Position numbers and translations under genes: made by a program. Shown here in pieces: positions 48,349 to 57,871 of a stretch of 58,629 nt of DNA (positions within the stretch are counted from its first letter, which is position 1; each line of letters opens with the position of its first letter). The notes below the pieces were generated by a model that saw only the letters and a list, made by a program, of their open reading frames with translations, was not told the origin of the DNA and did not search any database. The stretch covers positions 1 through 58,629 of the forward strand of contig JAQICB010000116.1 of the NCBI GenBank assembly GCA_027858745.1. The letters run 5' to 3'. This DNA comes from Bacteroidales bacterium. GTDB taxonomy: Bacteria; Bacteroidota; Bacteroidia; Bacteroidales; UBA1715.

Positions 48349-49122
48349 ATGTTACACAAATCATCTAATCCCGCTTTCGCAAAAATAAATTTTGCATCAT
48401 ATGCAAAAACAGGCGAAGGTGTTATGACCATAAATGGTGTCATAAACAAAAGTCTTCTTCTTCTCCTTATTATTATTGTTGGTGCTTCTATAACCTGGAA
48501 TATGGTATTTCAAGGAACCGCCTCGGTTACCGGTCTTATGATAGGAGGATTAATCATGGGGTTCATTTTTGCACTTGCAACAATTTTCAAAAAAGAATGG
48601 GCTCATATTACAGCGCCTCTCTATGCTATTGCACAAGGTCTTTTTCTGGGTGCTCTTTCTGCTTTTATTGAATCGAGCTTTTTAACTACCGAAACCGGTG
48701 CTGCAACAGCCCAATCCGGAATTGTAATGAAAGCGGTAGCCTTAACATTTGGCGTGTTTTTACTCATGTTTTTATTATACCGAAACAGAATAATTAAACC
48801 AACGAAAAAATTCATGCTTGGTGTAACCGCAGCTACAGGAGCAATTGCTCTTATGTATTTACTAAACATAGTTTTGGGATTTTTTGGAAGTGGATTATCA
48901 TTTTTGCATAGTAGCGGACCATTTGGCATAATTATTAGTTTAGTAATAGTTACAGTAGCGGCATTAAATCTGATTTTGGATTTTAAATTTATTGAAGATG
49001 GCGTTAACCAAGGTGCTCCAAAACAAATGGAATGGTACTTTTCATTTGGTTTAATGGTAACATTAGTATGGCTCTATATTGAGATTTTACGATTGTTGGC
49101 ACTTTTATCGGGCAGAAATTAG
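48349..49122 (+). CDS. Bax inhibitor-1/YccA family membrane protein
   Basis: A 257-residue protein with seven membrane segments of the TMBIM/BI-1 superfamily. The family stretch ALYAIAQGLFLGALSAFIES is recognisable near residue 90 as PLYAIAQGLFLGALSAF, with acidic residues near the C-terminus (DFKFIEDGVNQG) that in relatives gate a pH-sensitive Ca2+ leak. In bacteria YccA also modulates the FtsH protease. It is probably co-transcribed with the AlkD-like gene and ends at a clear terminator. The start is ATG. Confidence 0.93.
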   Translation: MLHKSSNPAFAKINFASYAKTGEGVMTINGVINKSLLLLLIIIVGASITWNMVFQGTASVTGLMIGGLIMGFIFALATIFKKEWAHITAPLYAIAQGLFLGALSAFIESSFLTTETGAATAQSGIVMKAVALTFGVFLLMFLLYRNRIIKPTKKFMLGVTAATGAIALMYLLNIVLGFFGSGLSFLHSSGPFGIIISLVIVTVAALNLILDFKFIEDGVNQGAPKQMEWYFSFGLMVTLVWLYIEILRLLALLSGRN

Positions 49123-49187
49123 GTTTACGCTTGCCGAAGGCATTTTTCAAAAATTCTTCAATTCAACAAAAAATTCGAAAAAATAAT

Positions 49188-49220
49188 CAAAAGGGATACA
49201 TATAATGTATCCCTTTTTTT
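49188..49220 (+). terminator. Intrinsic terminator after the BI-1 gene
   Basis: A perfect 12-bp stem (49190-49201 with 49205-49216) with a 3-base loop runs into seven T on the plus strand. Confidence 0.9.
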
Positions 49221-49236
49221 ATACGAAAATAAATAC

Positions 49237-49267
49237 AAAAAAAAAGTACCTGTAGAAAAACAGATAC
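49237..49267 (-). terminator. Intrinsic terminator of the coiled-coil gene
   Basis: On the minus strand GTATCTGT (49260-49267) pairs with ACAGGTAC (49246-49253), 8 bp with one G-U pair, followed by a run of nine T. It lies 31 bases after the coiled-coil gene and faces the terminator of the convergent BI-1 gene. Confidence 0.85.
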
Positions 49268-49297
49268 TCTTGATAATCATTGTATGAAACAAAAATT

Positions 49298-49582
49298 TTA
49301 TTTAAATAAATTTCCTAATTCCGAAAAACCATTCTTAAAATGTTCGGCACTTGCTGAAAAAACTGAACTCGCATCTTTCCACTTATCATCAGCAGAATTT
49401 AACAAATCATCATATTTTGCTTGTAAGTCTGTTTTTTTTGCCTGCAAATCAGCTATTTTTTTATTATATGATTCTTTTGCTTCCGTTTTAACTTGATCTT
49501 TTTTAAGTTCTAATTCTTCTATCTTTACAAAAATTTCATCAATACTTTGTTTTGCTTTTTGTTGTGTTGTTTGTCTGTCCAT
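49298..49582 (-). CDS. Small coiled-coil protein
   Basis: A 94-residue soluble, highly charged protein, predicted to be mostly helical: residues 8-65 have a heptad-like pattern rich in K, E, Q and A (SIDEIFVKIEELELKKDQVK). The C-terminal part is a short amphipathic helix (FKNGFSELGNLFK). It resembles stress-response coiled-coil proteins of the sll1863 type, but I cannot name a function. It lies 140 bases after the zinc-ribbon gene, so it may be a separate unit from the SprB operon, and it has its own terminator. Confidence 0.75.
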   Translation of the reverse strand: MDRQTTQQKAKQSIDEIFVKIEELELKKDQVKTEAKESYNKKIADLQAKKTDLQAKYDDLLNSADDKWKDASSVFSASAEHFKNGFSELGNLFK

Positions 49583-49722
49583 AATAAAAATAATTTTAAA
49601 TTAATACTTCATGTATAATACAACATAATACATAGAATAACAAATAATTCAATAATAATTATAACAAACTGAATTACTAGTACTTATATTTTGTACGGCA
49701 AAGGAGAGAAATACTTACGGAT

Positions 49723-50352
49723 TTATTCCTCTTTATAGTTATATTTCACATCAAATCTACTATCAGTTACAGAATGGCGGGGAAAGTTTTGTTTTGTAAT
49801 AAATAAACCACATTCCGAACAATGACTATCATATTTTGATATTGGCGTGCCACAAGCCGAGCACACATGCGGATTATTCATCCATTCTTGTTGCTGAGCA
49901 GTCATACCATCTTCAAGAACATCATGAACGGTAATATGACTAATAATACGGGATGAAAGTCCTGAAAAGAACAGGTGATGAATAAGATAAAACACCACGA
50001 TAAATATTCCGGAAAACCACAGAAAAAAATGCAGAGAAAATGCAGAAAACACCGCAGCAAATAACACCACAAATATGGTAATATTAATAAAATTACGCTG
50101 TTCTATTTCTATATCACAATTGTACGTTTCATTGAGAGAACAGTGAACAGTAACTTTGTATGGTATATACAAAAAACTCTTGACCACAAATTGAATTGTA
50201 GTATCTGTTGCCGCAATTATTGTATGTTTTGATTGGATATACTCCCGTAATTTACGATGAAAATACGGTTGCAATTCATATACCGGTATGCGATGTGAAT
50301 ATCGAAAAAACCTGAAAAGATTATTTTTTTTGTCTTTCTTTTTTTTGTTCAT
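49723..50352 (-). CDS. Membrane protein with C-terminal zinc ribbon
   Basis: A 209-residue protein of no family I know. A Lys-rich start (MNKKKKDKKNN) is followed by a soluble region (about 12-90), two membrane segments (about 92-130) and a cytoplasmic tail with a four-cysteine zinc ribbon (CSACG and CSECG, about 168-186). It overlaps the end of the DUF4296 gene by 32 bases in another frame, inside A-rich DNA. It is the fourth gene of the SprB-like/PorP operon. A regulatory or assembly role at the membrane is only a guess. Confidence 0.8.
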   Translation of the reverse strand: MNKKKKDKKNNLFRFFRYSHRIPVYELQPYFHRKLREYIQSKHTIIAATDTTIQFVVKSFLYIPYKVTVHCSLNETYNCDIEIEQRNFINITIFVVLFAAVFSAFSLHFFLWFSGIFIVVFYLIHHLFFSGLSSRIISHITVHDVLEDGMTAQQQEWMNNPHVCSACGTPISKYDSHCSECGLFITKQNFPRHSVTDSRFDVKYNYKEE

Positions 50353-50716
50353 TAATTCGTCTTTTGCGCATTTGTTCTAATTTAGCATGGTGTGTATTAA
50401 GCGAATCCAACACCAATGTGTAAACTTCCTGAATACCTCCATGGACAGAATAATATTCAATACTTTCACGAAACACGCTATCGGCATATCCGTATGTCCT
50501 AAAAATCACACTATCGTAGTATTCTTTCGGCAATTCCACCTTTTCTCTACGAGAATTGTTATGGACTTGCACAATGCCATCAACCATGTGCATATCAATC
50601 AACATTTCCGAAAGAGTTTCTATAGGAATCAATTCATCCGGTTTTTTTACCTGTTCTTGGCACGCAGAAAAAAGTATACTTATACTGATAAAAAAAAGTA
50701 TTTTTTTTATAATCAT
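50321..50716 (-). CDS. DUF4296 lipoprotein
   Basis: A 131-residue lipoprotein with signal IIKKILFFISISILFSAC (cysteine at residue 19). The body matches DUF4296: IETLSEMLIDMHMVDGIVQ near residue 33, YYDSVIFRTYGYADSVFRESIEYY, and a charged Lys/Arg/Gln-rich end. This family is specific to Bacteroidota and of unknown function. Its ATG overlaps the PorP/SprF stop by one base (TAATG), which shows translational coupling. Confidence 0.85.
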   Translation of the reverse strand: MIIKKILFFISISILFSACQEQVKKPDELIPIETLSEMLIDMHMVDGIVQVHNNSRREKVELPKEYYDSVIFRTYGYADSVFRESIEYYSVHGGIQEVYTLVLDSLNTHHAKLEQMRKRRINEQKKERQKK

Positions 50717-51666
50717 TATTTAATAGAATTAAATTGTAAACCAAGATATATTTCATGAGAACCAAACGAATCTTTTCGTAAGGCATTATAATTTAAATCA
50801 TACGCATATCCAAAATGAATTTTGTTTCTGTAATTATATGCAAAATGCATTACGAAAGCACCTCCGCTCCTATATTGAATACCGGTAGATAAAATATTTT
50901 TATACGTAGCCATTGCTCCCAATTCTACTTGCAAGGGCGTTCGATAAAAATAGCGAATACGCATTGTTGGCTTAAGTTCCACATCGGAACTAAGCGAATA
51001 CATATATCCCCCATTAATTGTTACATGGTTTAATAAATGGTAAATGGTTTCATTATTCATAACAAGAGTGTCATCAATTACATCAATTTCATTTCGAAAT
51101 AACTGATCTAAACTAAAGCCTGCATAAAGTCTAGACGATTGCAAATACATTCCGAATGTTGCATCAGGTTTCACAGACTGAAACATATCTTCAGACACAT
51201 TCACTTCGGAATGTAAAAAACGAACCTTGGTTAAATCAACAGTATATTGCATAAATCCGGCATGGAGACCAAATGATAAGGCATATACCGTGCTCAAATC
51301 TATTGAATAACTATATGAACCATATGCTGCAAAGCGAGAAAAAGCACCCTGTCCGTCATTCAAAATCATTCCACCCCAACCCATTGGCAGAGATTTATGT
51401 GGCCCGTAGAAAGAGAAGCTTGTAGTTACCGGTGCATTTTCAATGCCGACAAACTGATATCTGCTATTTACATGTGCCGAATAATACGAATTAACACCCG
51501 CATATGCAGGATTTATAACATATTGATTATACGAAGACAAGGAATACAAAGGCGTTTGCTGAGCCTGTATGAAGCTGTTCAGCATACACAACGCAATACA
51601 CAAGCCACACACTTTATAAAAAAGTTGTATCTGCTCTAAAATTTTATGTTGAGTATATCTATTCAA
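50716..51666 (-). CDS. PorP/SprF family type IX secretion outer-membrane protein
   Basis: A 316-residue beta-barrel-like protein of the PorP/SprF family: a signal-like hydrophobic region (about 19-34, ending SFIQAQ), then QTPLYSLSSYNQYVINPAYAG, the family start, and alternating beta strands to the end. In Flavobacterium SprF is needed to export SprB, and members are usually encoded next to a type B T9SS substrate, exactly as here (8 bases after the SprB-like gene). The start codon is TTG; the first in-frame ATG lies inside the signal region and is not usable. Confidence 0.9.
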   Translation of the reverse strand: MNRYTQHKILEQIQLFYKVCGLCIALCMLNSFIQAQQTPLYSLSSYNQYVINPAYAGVNSYYSAHVNSRYQFVGIENAPVTTSFSFYGPHKSLPMGWGGMILNDGQGAFSRFAAYGSYSYSIDLSTVYALSFGLHAGFMQYTVDLTKVRFLHSEVNVSEDMFQSVKPDATFGMYLQSSRLYAGFSLDQLFRNEIDVIDDTLVMNNETIYHLLNHVTINGGYMYSLSSDVELKPTMRIRYFYRTPLQVELGAMATYKNILSTGIQYRSGGAFVMHFAYNYRNKIHFGYAYDLNYNALRKDSFGSHEIYLGLQFNSIK

Positions 51667-51674
51667 TTGTCTGT

Positions 51675-54600
51675 CTAATAAATTACTGATATTGAACCTG
51701 CCTGAGGTTCAGTTCCTTTTTCATCATTATATTCAATAATATAATAATACGTTCCCGTTGGCAACAAATTTCCTCTTCTATTTCGTCCATCCCAAGGATG
51801 TGTATAATATGTGCCATCACTTTCAAACACTTTTGCCCCCCAACGGTTAAATATTTTTACCACCGCATTGGGACAAGAATATAAATACGGAATAATCCAG
51901 GTTTCATTATCACCATCATTATTCGGCGTAATACCGGTTGGCACAAACACATCGGAGAAAACATGCACATACACTTTGTCTGTTTCAATGCAGCTGTTTC
52001 TGGTTACCGCTTTTGCATTATAATAACTCGAAACTAAAGACTGCAATTGCAAGGAATATAACCCCGAACGATTATATGACTGTTCATGTGTAACAGTATC
52101 TTTTATTTGTCCTCGTCCCGTTTTCGTCGTATTTGTAGATGACCAGTAAATAGTATCAACACCGTCAACTAACGAATCTTTATGCGTAAACCAGGGAGGA
52201 TTTATTGGTTCGATTGTAAAATAATCATCTTGAATAACAAATACCGAATCTGTTCCTATAATCATATTATTATCATCCAAAATCTGCAATTCAAAATTAA
52301 CCGAATCATAATGAGCAATAGAAAACAAAGCTTCTTTCGAGACACAACCATCTAATCTATACTGCATCACAATCAATGTGCTATCGGAATAATAATCAGT
52401 TTGGGGATCGACCCAGACTTTTGATGCAGAAACATCCGATATATCAGCAGTTTTGTTGTGAGCACGTGCTTGCCACATAAATACCCGTTCCTGATTTGCC
52501 GTTGAATAACCAGCATTAAAGGATTCTTCAACATCAGCTTCTAATTGAACAGAATCTTCCAAGCAAATTTCTATTCTTTTTTTCACATTACCATTTGTTG
52601 TAAAAATAGATGGCTGCAACACAAGCTGAGGAACAACAGTGGCGACAAACAAGGTACTCACACATTCATTTGTTCCCATAATCGAAACTGCATAATCTCC
52701 CATCGGTAAATCTTGTGCCTCAGCTGTTGTTTGAGAATATCGGTCGTTCCATGCAAAAGTAAAATCACTAAAATCTGTATATGTACCATTTTGTGTTGTA
52801 ATACTCTCAATTAGAACAGACCCGTTCGGTACTTTATTCGCCAAATCATCATCAGTATAAAAATCACAATGTGTTGGCACAACCGATGTCTCAATTTCTG
52901 TAACCCTTATTGGATTCGTTCTATTTTTGAACACCTCGTAACACACGCCGGTCGAATCGAACACCGTGAAGAAATATTCACCAGCCGGCAAACCGGTACG
53001 TTCAAGATTTGAAGAACCGTCATACCAGGTTGTTGTTGTTGTTTCATCGTGCCATCTGAATTTATACGGTGGATTAGGTCCAAAAATAGTATCAACTGCA
53101 ATATTTCCGGTATGAGAAATAGAACCACAACCGGTAATGTTTACTGTAAAATCGGCAGAAATTGGTGGCGGATTTTCAAATTCATATTGAGCAGTATCAC
53201 TCAGACAATTTCGTGTATCTTCTGCCACCACTTTATATATGCCCGCAGGCGTATTGGTAACATAATTTTCCGAAGATTCTATTATATTGTCGTTATATAT
53301 CCAAGTATAATTGTATCCCGGGTGTCCACCTTGAGATTGTGTCAATAATTTTCCGGTGCCATTATTACAAAAAATAGATTCAAGCTCAACAAATTGAATA
53401 TGTATTGAATCGGGATTATATAAAGTATCGAAGGTATACGATACCATACAATTTTTATTATCAGTCACCTCAACAATATATTCGCCTGTGGCAAGATTTT
53501 CTGCACGCGGATTATTGATTGTAGAATTATGACTCCACGAACACAAAAATGGAGCATATCCATTTACCATACCTACCTCAAGCTCTCCATCAGAATCACC
53601 AATACAAGAAATAAGATACCGATCTTTTTCAAACAAGGAAAAATCAGAAATATTATCAACTTTTCCACTATCCACAATTTCACATCCATTACCATCTGTT
53701 ATGGTTACCTCAATATATTCCGGCCAGGCATTATTGTACGCAGGTCCCGTTTCACCGGTCTCCCATTCATAGCTAAACGGAGGAGTTCCACCTATTAATT
53801 CAACATGCATTTCACCCGTAGAATCTTCACAATAAGACGGATTATCTGTAATAAAAAAACGTTGTAATTCAGGTGCTTGGGTAATCGTAAATTCCCTTTC
53901 GACAGAGCACACACTTAAATCCTCAGAAACAGAAACCTCAACCGTTCCTGCCGGCACATTAGTCGCAACAGCACCCACATCACCACTCGACCAACTATAG
54001 CTGTATGAACTACTTACGCCGCCACTCGCCACGACCTCAACCGAACCCGTTGATTCGCCATAGCACAAGACATTTGTTTGAGAAACCACATCAATTGATA
54101 AAGCAACCGGCTCCACCGTGAGCAAAGCAGAACGCACACAAGTATTTGCATCAGTTACTTGTACAACATATTCGCCGGGACATAAAGAATCAGACAGAGC
54201 CGTAACGTCTCCGTTTGACCAGTCATACGAATACGGAGCAGTTCCATTTTGCGGAAGAGCCAGATATGATTCATTACAAGGTTCACAAAAAGTTATTGCT
54301 TGACGTTCAAAATTAATAGTCAAGGTAGAATTATCTTGCAAAAATAAAATTGTATCAAGCGTACAGCCGGCATTATCGGTTACCGTCACCTCATACACAT
54401 CAGCTTTCACATTTTGTATGAGCGAATCGGTATCGCCGGTTGACCATGCAAACGTATACGGAGGAATACCCCCAAAAGGATCAACAGCGACTTCTCCCTC
54501 AGCAATACCACAATTAGGTTCAATAAAAAAAGCATCGAGTCCTATGCGTGGCATCGTATCAACAATAATAACGCTATCAACATATTCACAGGCATTATCA

Positions 54601-57600
54601 TCAGTTACGGTAATATAATTTTTTCCACCGCAAAGACCATTAGCAGTTGCATTTGTTTCACCCGACGTCCATTCATACGAATACGGAACTATTCCGCCAC
54701 CAACATTTATTGTAGCACGACCATCACATATCCCACCACAACTAATACCTTTCGTATTATCAATAATTGCGGTCAAAGCTGTCGGTTCAAGAATCTGGAC
54801 ACTATCCGAAACCACACAGCCATCGGTATCCTGCACCGTAAAAGTATACATATCGGGACCAATATTTGCATTGATATAAGACGTTTTTCCATTTGACCAA
54901 GAAACCGAATAAGGCGTAACGCCACCTTTTACGCTCGCCACGGCATACCCATTATCGAAACCATAACAGCTTACCATACCAGAATCAATAATATTTGCCT
55001 CCAAGACCTTATATTCATACAACTCGATAGAATCAGTAGCTTGACATAAAAAAGAATCGTATACCGTTACCATGTATACCCCTTCGGCAAGAGAAGAAAT
55101 TGTATTCGTGCTTTCACCGGTTGACCAGTCATAGGTATATGGAGCTGTTCCCAAATTCGGGATTACCGTAGCCTCACCGGTAGCTGCACCAGCACACCTA
55201 ATTCGTTCATCAGGACTCTGAACAGAAACAGACAAACTCGAGGTATCCTCAACCACAAAATCAGCAGAAAACAGACAACCATTATTGTCAGTAACAAGTA
55301 CCGAATAACTATCAACAGCAAGATTTATGATTGAATCCACCATTTCACCCGTTGACCATAGATACGAATATGGAGTTGTTCCCCCTTGTATTTCCACAAA
55401 AGCACTTCCCTCAGCCTCATTACATGGAGTTTCCGTCGTCCCCATATCTTGTGCATACATTGGGGAAATTGTTTCCAAAAACAAACTATCCGTAACAGTA
55501 CAACCAAGATTATCTGTTATCGTAACATAATACCAACCTTCGAGCAGTCCGGTTCGAGCAGAATCAGTAATTCCGTCACGCCATTCATACGAAAAAGGCG
55601 GATTTCCATACAAAGCAGAAGCAGTAATTTTACCATCAGAACGACCAATACAGGTGATTTTTTCTGAGTCGAAAATAACCCCAAATTCATTGATATTTGT
55701 TAAATCTATTTCATCAGTTGTACTACAGAAATTATCATCCGTTACCGTTACCGAATACAGCTGCGGAACCAAGTTATTAATTGTTGCCGATGTATGCCCC
55801 GAATTCCAGCTATACGAATAATCGTCCGCAACAACGCCCCCAACAGGATTGACCGTAAGAGCACCCTCCGACACATCCTGACAGATAATATCTTCAATAG
55901 TAAATGATAACTCAAGCGTATCAGGTTGCAACAACGAATAATTAGCTGTTGCGTCACATCCATTATCATCAGTAACATCAACCGAATAAATACCTTCAGG
56001 AATCCAGTTAGAAACCTGACTCGTTCCACCATCAGACCAAGAAAAAACATATGGTGTAACACCACCCGTAGTTATAGCTTCCAACCTCCCGGTTTCACCA
56101 TAACACTGAATTTCATTATATTCATCAATAGAAACCGCTAAATTTGGTGGTTGTGTAACTATGTGCGATTCCGTTACGGTGCAACCATTATTGTCCGTTA
56201 CCGTTACCGAATACGTATCAGCACACAATGTAACTGTTTGAATATCCGGCAAGGCATTATCCCAATCGTACAAAACATACGGTGTTGTTCCGCCCGTCAC
56301 GACAACCTTCACATCCACATCACAATCACCATAACAGTCAACCGAAGTTTTTGCCGGAGAATTATCAGGAGCAAGAATTTGTGCAGTTAATTCATCCGGT
56401 TCAGACAAATTCAGACTTACCGAATTTTCACAAGCTTCCGCATCAAAAACCGTAATTGTATATACATTTTTCTCCAAATCATTTCGTATAAAATCTGTAT
56501 CTGTCGAATCATTTCCGGCATCATCCCATTGTACAGAATACGGTGCTAATCCGCCGCTCACACTCACTTCTGCTGCTCCATTCTGATATCCAAAACAGGA
56601 AGGCATTGTAGATGACACAATCGTCCCTTCAACACCATCTAAGGGTTCAGTCAAAGTAAAATCAACCGTATCAGAACAACCAATATCGTCAATAACCACC
56701 ACTTCATAATACTGTGGTAACAAATCAGTACGAGCAAGCCCAGAGCCACCATCAGACCATTCATACAACAAAGGTGACACACCATACTCAGATGAAATAT
56801 ACGCCTCACCAATATTCATCCCCTTACATCGTATATCTTCAGTGCTATCAAGAAACAATTCCAATTTATCTTCCGGTTCTGTTATTTCAAAATATGCCGT
56901 ATCATCACAACCAATAGCGTCAGTTGCAACAACATACTGATTTCCTGCATATATGCTATTGTTATCCTGCGCAATAGTTCCATCACTCCATTCATAAGAA
57001 ACCGCTCCTGTTGTGTTGATTGCTGACGCAAAAGCACTTCCACTTGGTTGTCCCTTACACATAATATTTTGAATATTAGAGACACTTACCACAACATCAA
57101 CAGAAACAACTGAAGCAGGCATCAAAGATGTTGCAACACAACCAACTGCATCAGTTACTGTTACATCATAATTATTAACACAGACGTTTGAGATACTTTC
57201 AGAATCTGAATACGAACCCAAAGCACCGTCATCCCAAGAATAAGAAAACGGTTCAATACCCCCAACAACTGTTGCAGAAACAGAACCCACACATTGTGAT
57301 TCGCAACCGGCATTTTTAATTGTTTGCACCGAAACCCCATACGGCTCAGCTATTAATGTATGTGACTGAATATCATCATTAATCACAAAACTTTCTCCTC
57401 CGGAAACATCTAAAACATAGGCACCATATCCATTATTAGGTTTCAAATTATAAAAGACATGGGTATTATCAGCAGTTACGTCCGAACTGAATATTTCAAT
57501 CGGCTCACTACTTGAATTAAACAATATATATTTTTTATTAGTGGTATGGCCACTCACGGTTATACGAAGCTCACCATTTGCAGGGGCTGTACACGTAGGA

Positions 57601-57686
57601 TTGACCCATTCAAATTCAATTGTCTGTGCAAAAAGAGAATAGGAACACAAGAAAAACAATAAATAAACAGACAGCCGTTGTAACAT
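51675..57686 (-). CDS. Giant SprB-repeat surface protein with type B T9SS sorting domain
   Basis: A 2003-residue secreted protein. A signal peptide (ending YSLFAQ) is followed by about 19-20 SprB-type repeats of roughly 75-85 residues between about 100 and 1600. Each repeat has a GGxxPYSYxWSxG core and a pair of cysteines flanking it. A region of about 300 residues without clear repeats comes next. The C-terminal ~90 residues are the gliding-motility-associated domain (FVPTGITPNNDGDNETW, VKIFNRWGAKVFES, LPTGTYYYII), the type B signal for T9SS export. The likely role is a cell-surface adhesin or gliding filament. No catalytic domain is visible. Confidence 0.93.
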   Translation of the reverse strand: MLQRLSVYLLFFLCSYSLFAQTIEFEWVNPTCTAPANGELRITVSGHTTNKKYILFNSSSEPIEIFSSDVTADNTHVFYNLKPNNGYGAYVLDVSGGESFVINDDIQSHTLIAEPYGVSVQTIKNAGCESQCVGSVSATVVGGIEPFSYSWDDGALGSYSDSESISNVCVNNYDVTVTDAVGCVATSLMPASVVSVDVVVSVSNIQNIMCKGQPSGSAFASAINTTGAVSYEWSDGTIAQDNNSIYAGNQYVVATDAIGCDDTAYFEITEPEDKLELFLDSTEDIRCKGMNIGEAYISSEYGVSPLLYEWSDGGSGLARTDLLPQYYEVVVIDDIGCSDTVDFTLTEPLDGVEGTIVSSTMPSCFGYQNGAAEVSVSGGLAPYSVQWDDAGNDSTDTDFIRNDLEKNVYTITVFDAEACENSVSLNLSEPDELTAQILAPDNSPAKTSVDCYGDCDVDVKVVVTGGTTPYVLYDWDNALPDIQTVTLCADTYSVTVTDNNGCTVTESHIVTQPPNLAVSIDEYNEIQCYGETGRLEAITTGGVTPYVFSWSDGGTSQVSNWIPEGIYSVDVTDDNGCDATANYSLLQPDTLELSFTIEDIICQDVSEGALTVNPVGGVVADDYSYSWNSGHTSATINNLVPQLYSVTVTDDNFCSTTDEIDLTNINEFGVIFDSEKITCIGRSDGKITASALYGNPPFSYEWRDGITDSARTGLLEGWYYVTITDNLGCTVTDSLFLETISPMYAQDMGTTETPCNEAEGSAFVEIQGGTTPYSYLWSTGEMVDSIINLAVDSYSVLVTDNNGCLFSADFVVEDTSSLSVSVQSPDERIRCAGAATGEATVIPNLGTAPYTYDWSTGESTNTISSLAEGVYMVTVYDSFLCQATDSIELYEYKVLEANIIDSGMVSCYGFDNGYAVASVKGGVTPYSVSWSNGKTSYINANIGPDMYTFTVQDTDGCVVSDSVQILEPTALTAIIDNTKGISCGGICDGRATINVGGGIVPYSYEWTSGETNATANGLCGGKNYITVTDDNACEYVDSVIIVDTMPRIGLDAFFIEPNCGIAEGEVAVDPFGGIPPYTFAWSTGDTDSLIQNVKADVYEVTVTDNAGCTLDTILFLQDNSTLTINFERQAITFCEPCNESYLALPQNGTAPYSYDWSNGDVTALSDSLCPGEYVVQVTDANTCVRSALLTVEPVALSIDVVSQTNVLCYGESTGSVEVVASGGVSSSYSYSWSSGDVGAVATNVPAGTVEVSVSEDLSVCSVEREFTITQAPELQRFFITDNPSYCEDSTGEMHVELIGGTPPFSYEWETGETGPAYNNAWPEYIEVTITDGNGCEIVDSGKVDNISDFSLFEKDRYLISCIGDSDGELEVGMVNGYAPFLCSWSHNSTINNPRAENLATGEYIVEVTDNKNCMVSYTFDTLYNPDSIHIQFVELESIFCNNGTGKLLTQSQGGHPGYNYTWIYNDNIIESSENYVTNTPAGIYKVVAEDTRNCLSDTAQYEFENPPPISADFTVNITGCGSISHTGNIAVDTIFGPNPPYKFRWHDETTTTTWYDGSSNLERTGLPAGEYFFTVFDSTGVCYEVFKNRTNPIRVTEIETSVVPTHCDFYTDDDLANKVPNGSVLIESITTQNGTYTDFSDFTFAWNDRYSQTTAEAQDLPMGDYAVSIMGTNECVSTLFVATVVPQLVLQPSIFTTNGNVKKRIEICLEDSVQLEADVEESFNAGYSTANQERVFMWQARAHNKTADISDVSASKVWVDPQTDYYSDSTLIVMQYRLDGCVSKEALFSIAHYDSVNFELQILDDNNMIIGTDSVFVIQDDYFTIEPINPPWFTHKDSLVDGVDTIYWSSTNTTKTGRGQIKDTVTHEQSYNRSGLYSLQLQSLVSSYYNAKAVTRNSCIETDKVYVHVFSDVFVPTGITPNNDGDNETWIIPYLYSCPNAVVKIFNRWGAKVFESDGTYYTHPWDGRNRRGNLLPTGTYYYIIEYNDEKGTEPQAGSISVIY

Positions 57687-57871
57687 AAAAACACAAAATA
57701 TATCTAAACGTGTACGAATGAGAACATTAAATGTTGCATTTATTTAGAGCAATGCACACATATTATTATGATGCTAAAACTACAAAAAAAATTTAGTTGT
57801 AAAATTGCATTTCATTAGTTTTTTTAAAGAATTGATAGTATTTTCGTTAATTATTACCAAAAACAATACTC

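Noticed and set aside
51675-57686. Regularly spaced repeats that could suggest a repeat array
   Set aside because: They are protein-level SprB repeats in one long open frame with diverged DNA, not a CRISPR or tandem DNA array.
57723-57735. 13-base palindrome AACATTAAATGTT between the SprB-like gene and lptB
   Set aside because: Six-base arms in AT-rich DNA are expected by chance many times in a window of this size; no second copy or adjacent promoter was seen.
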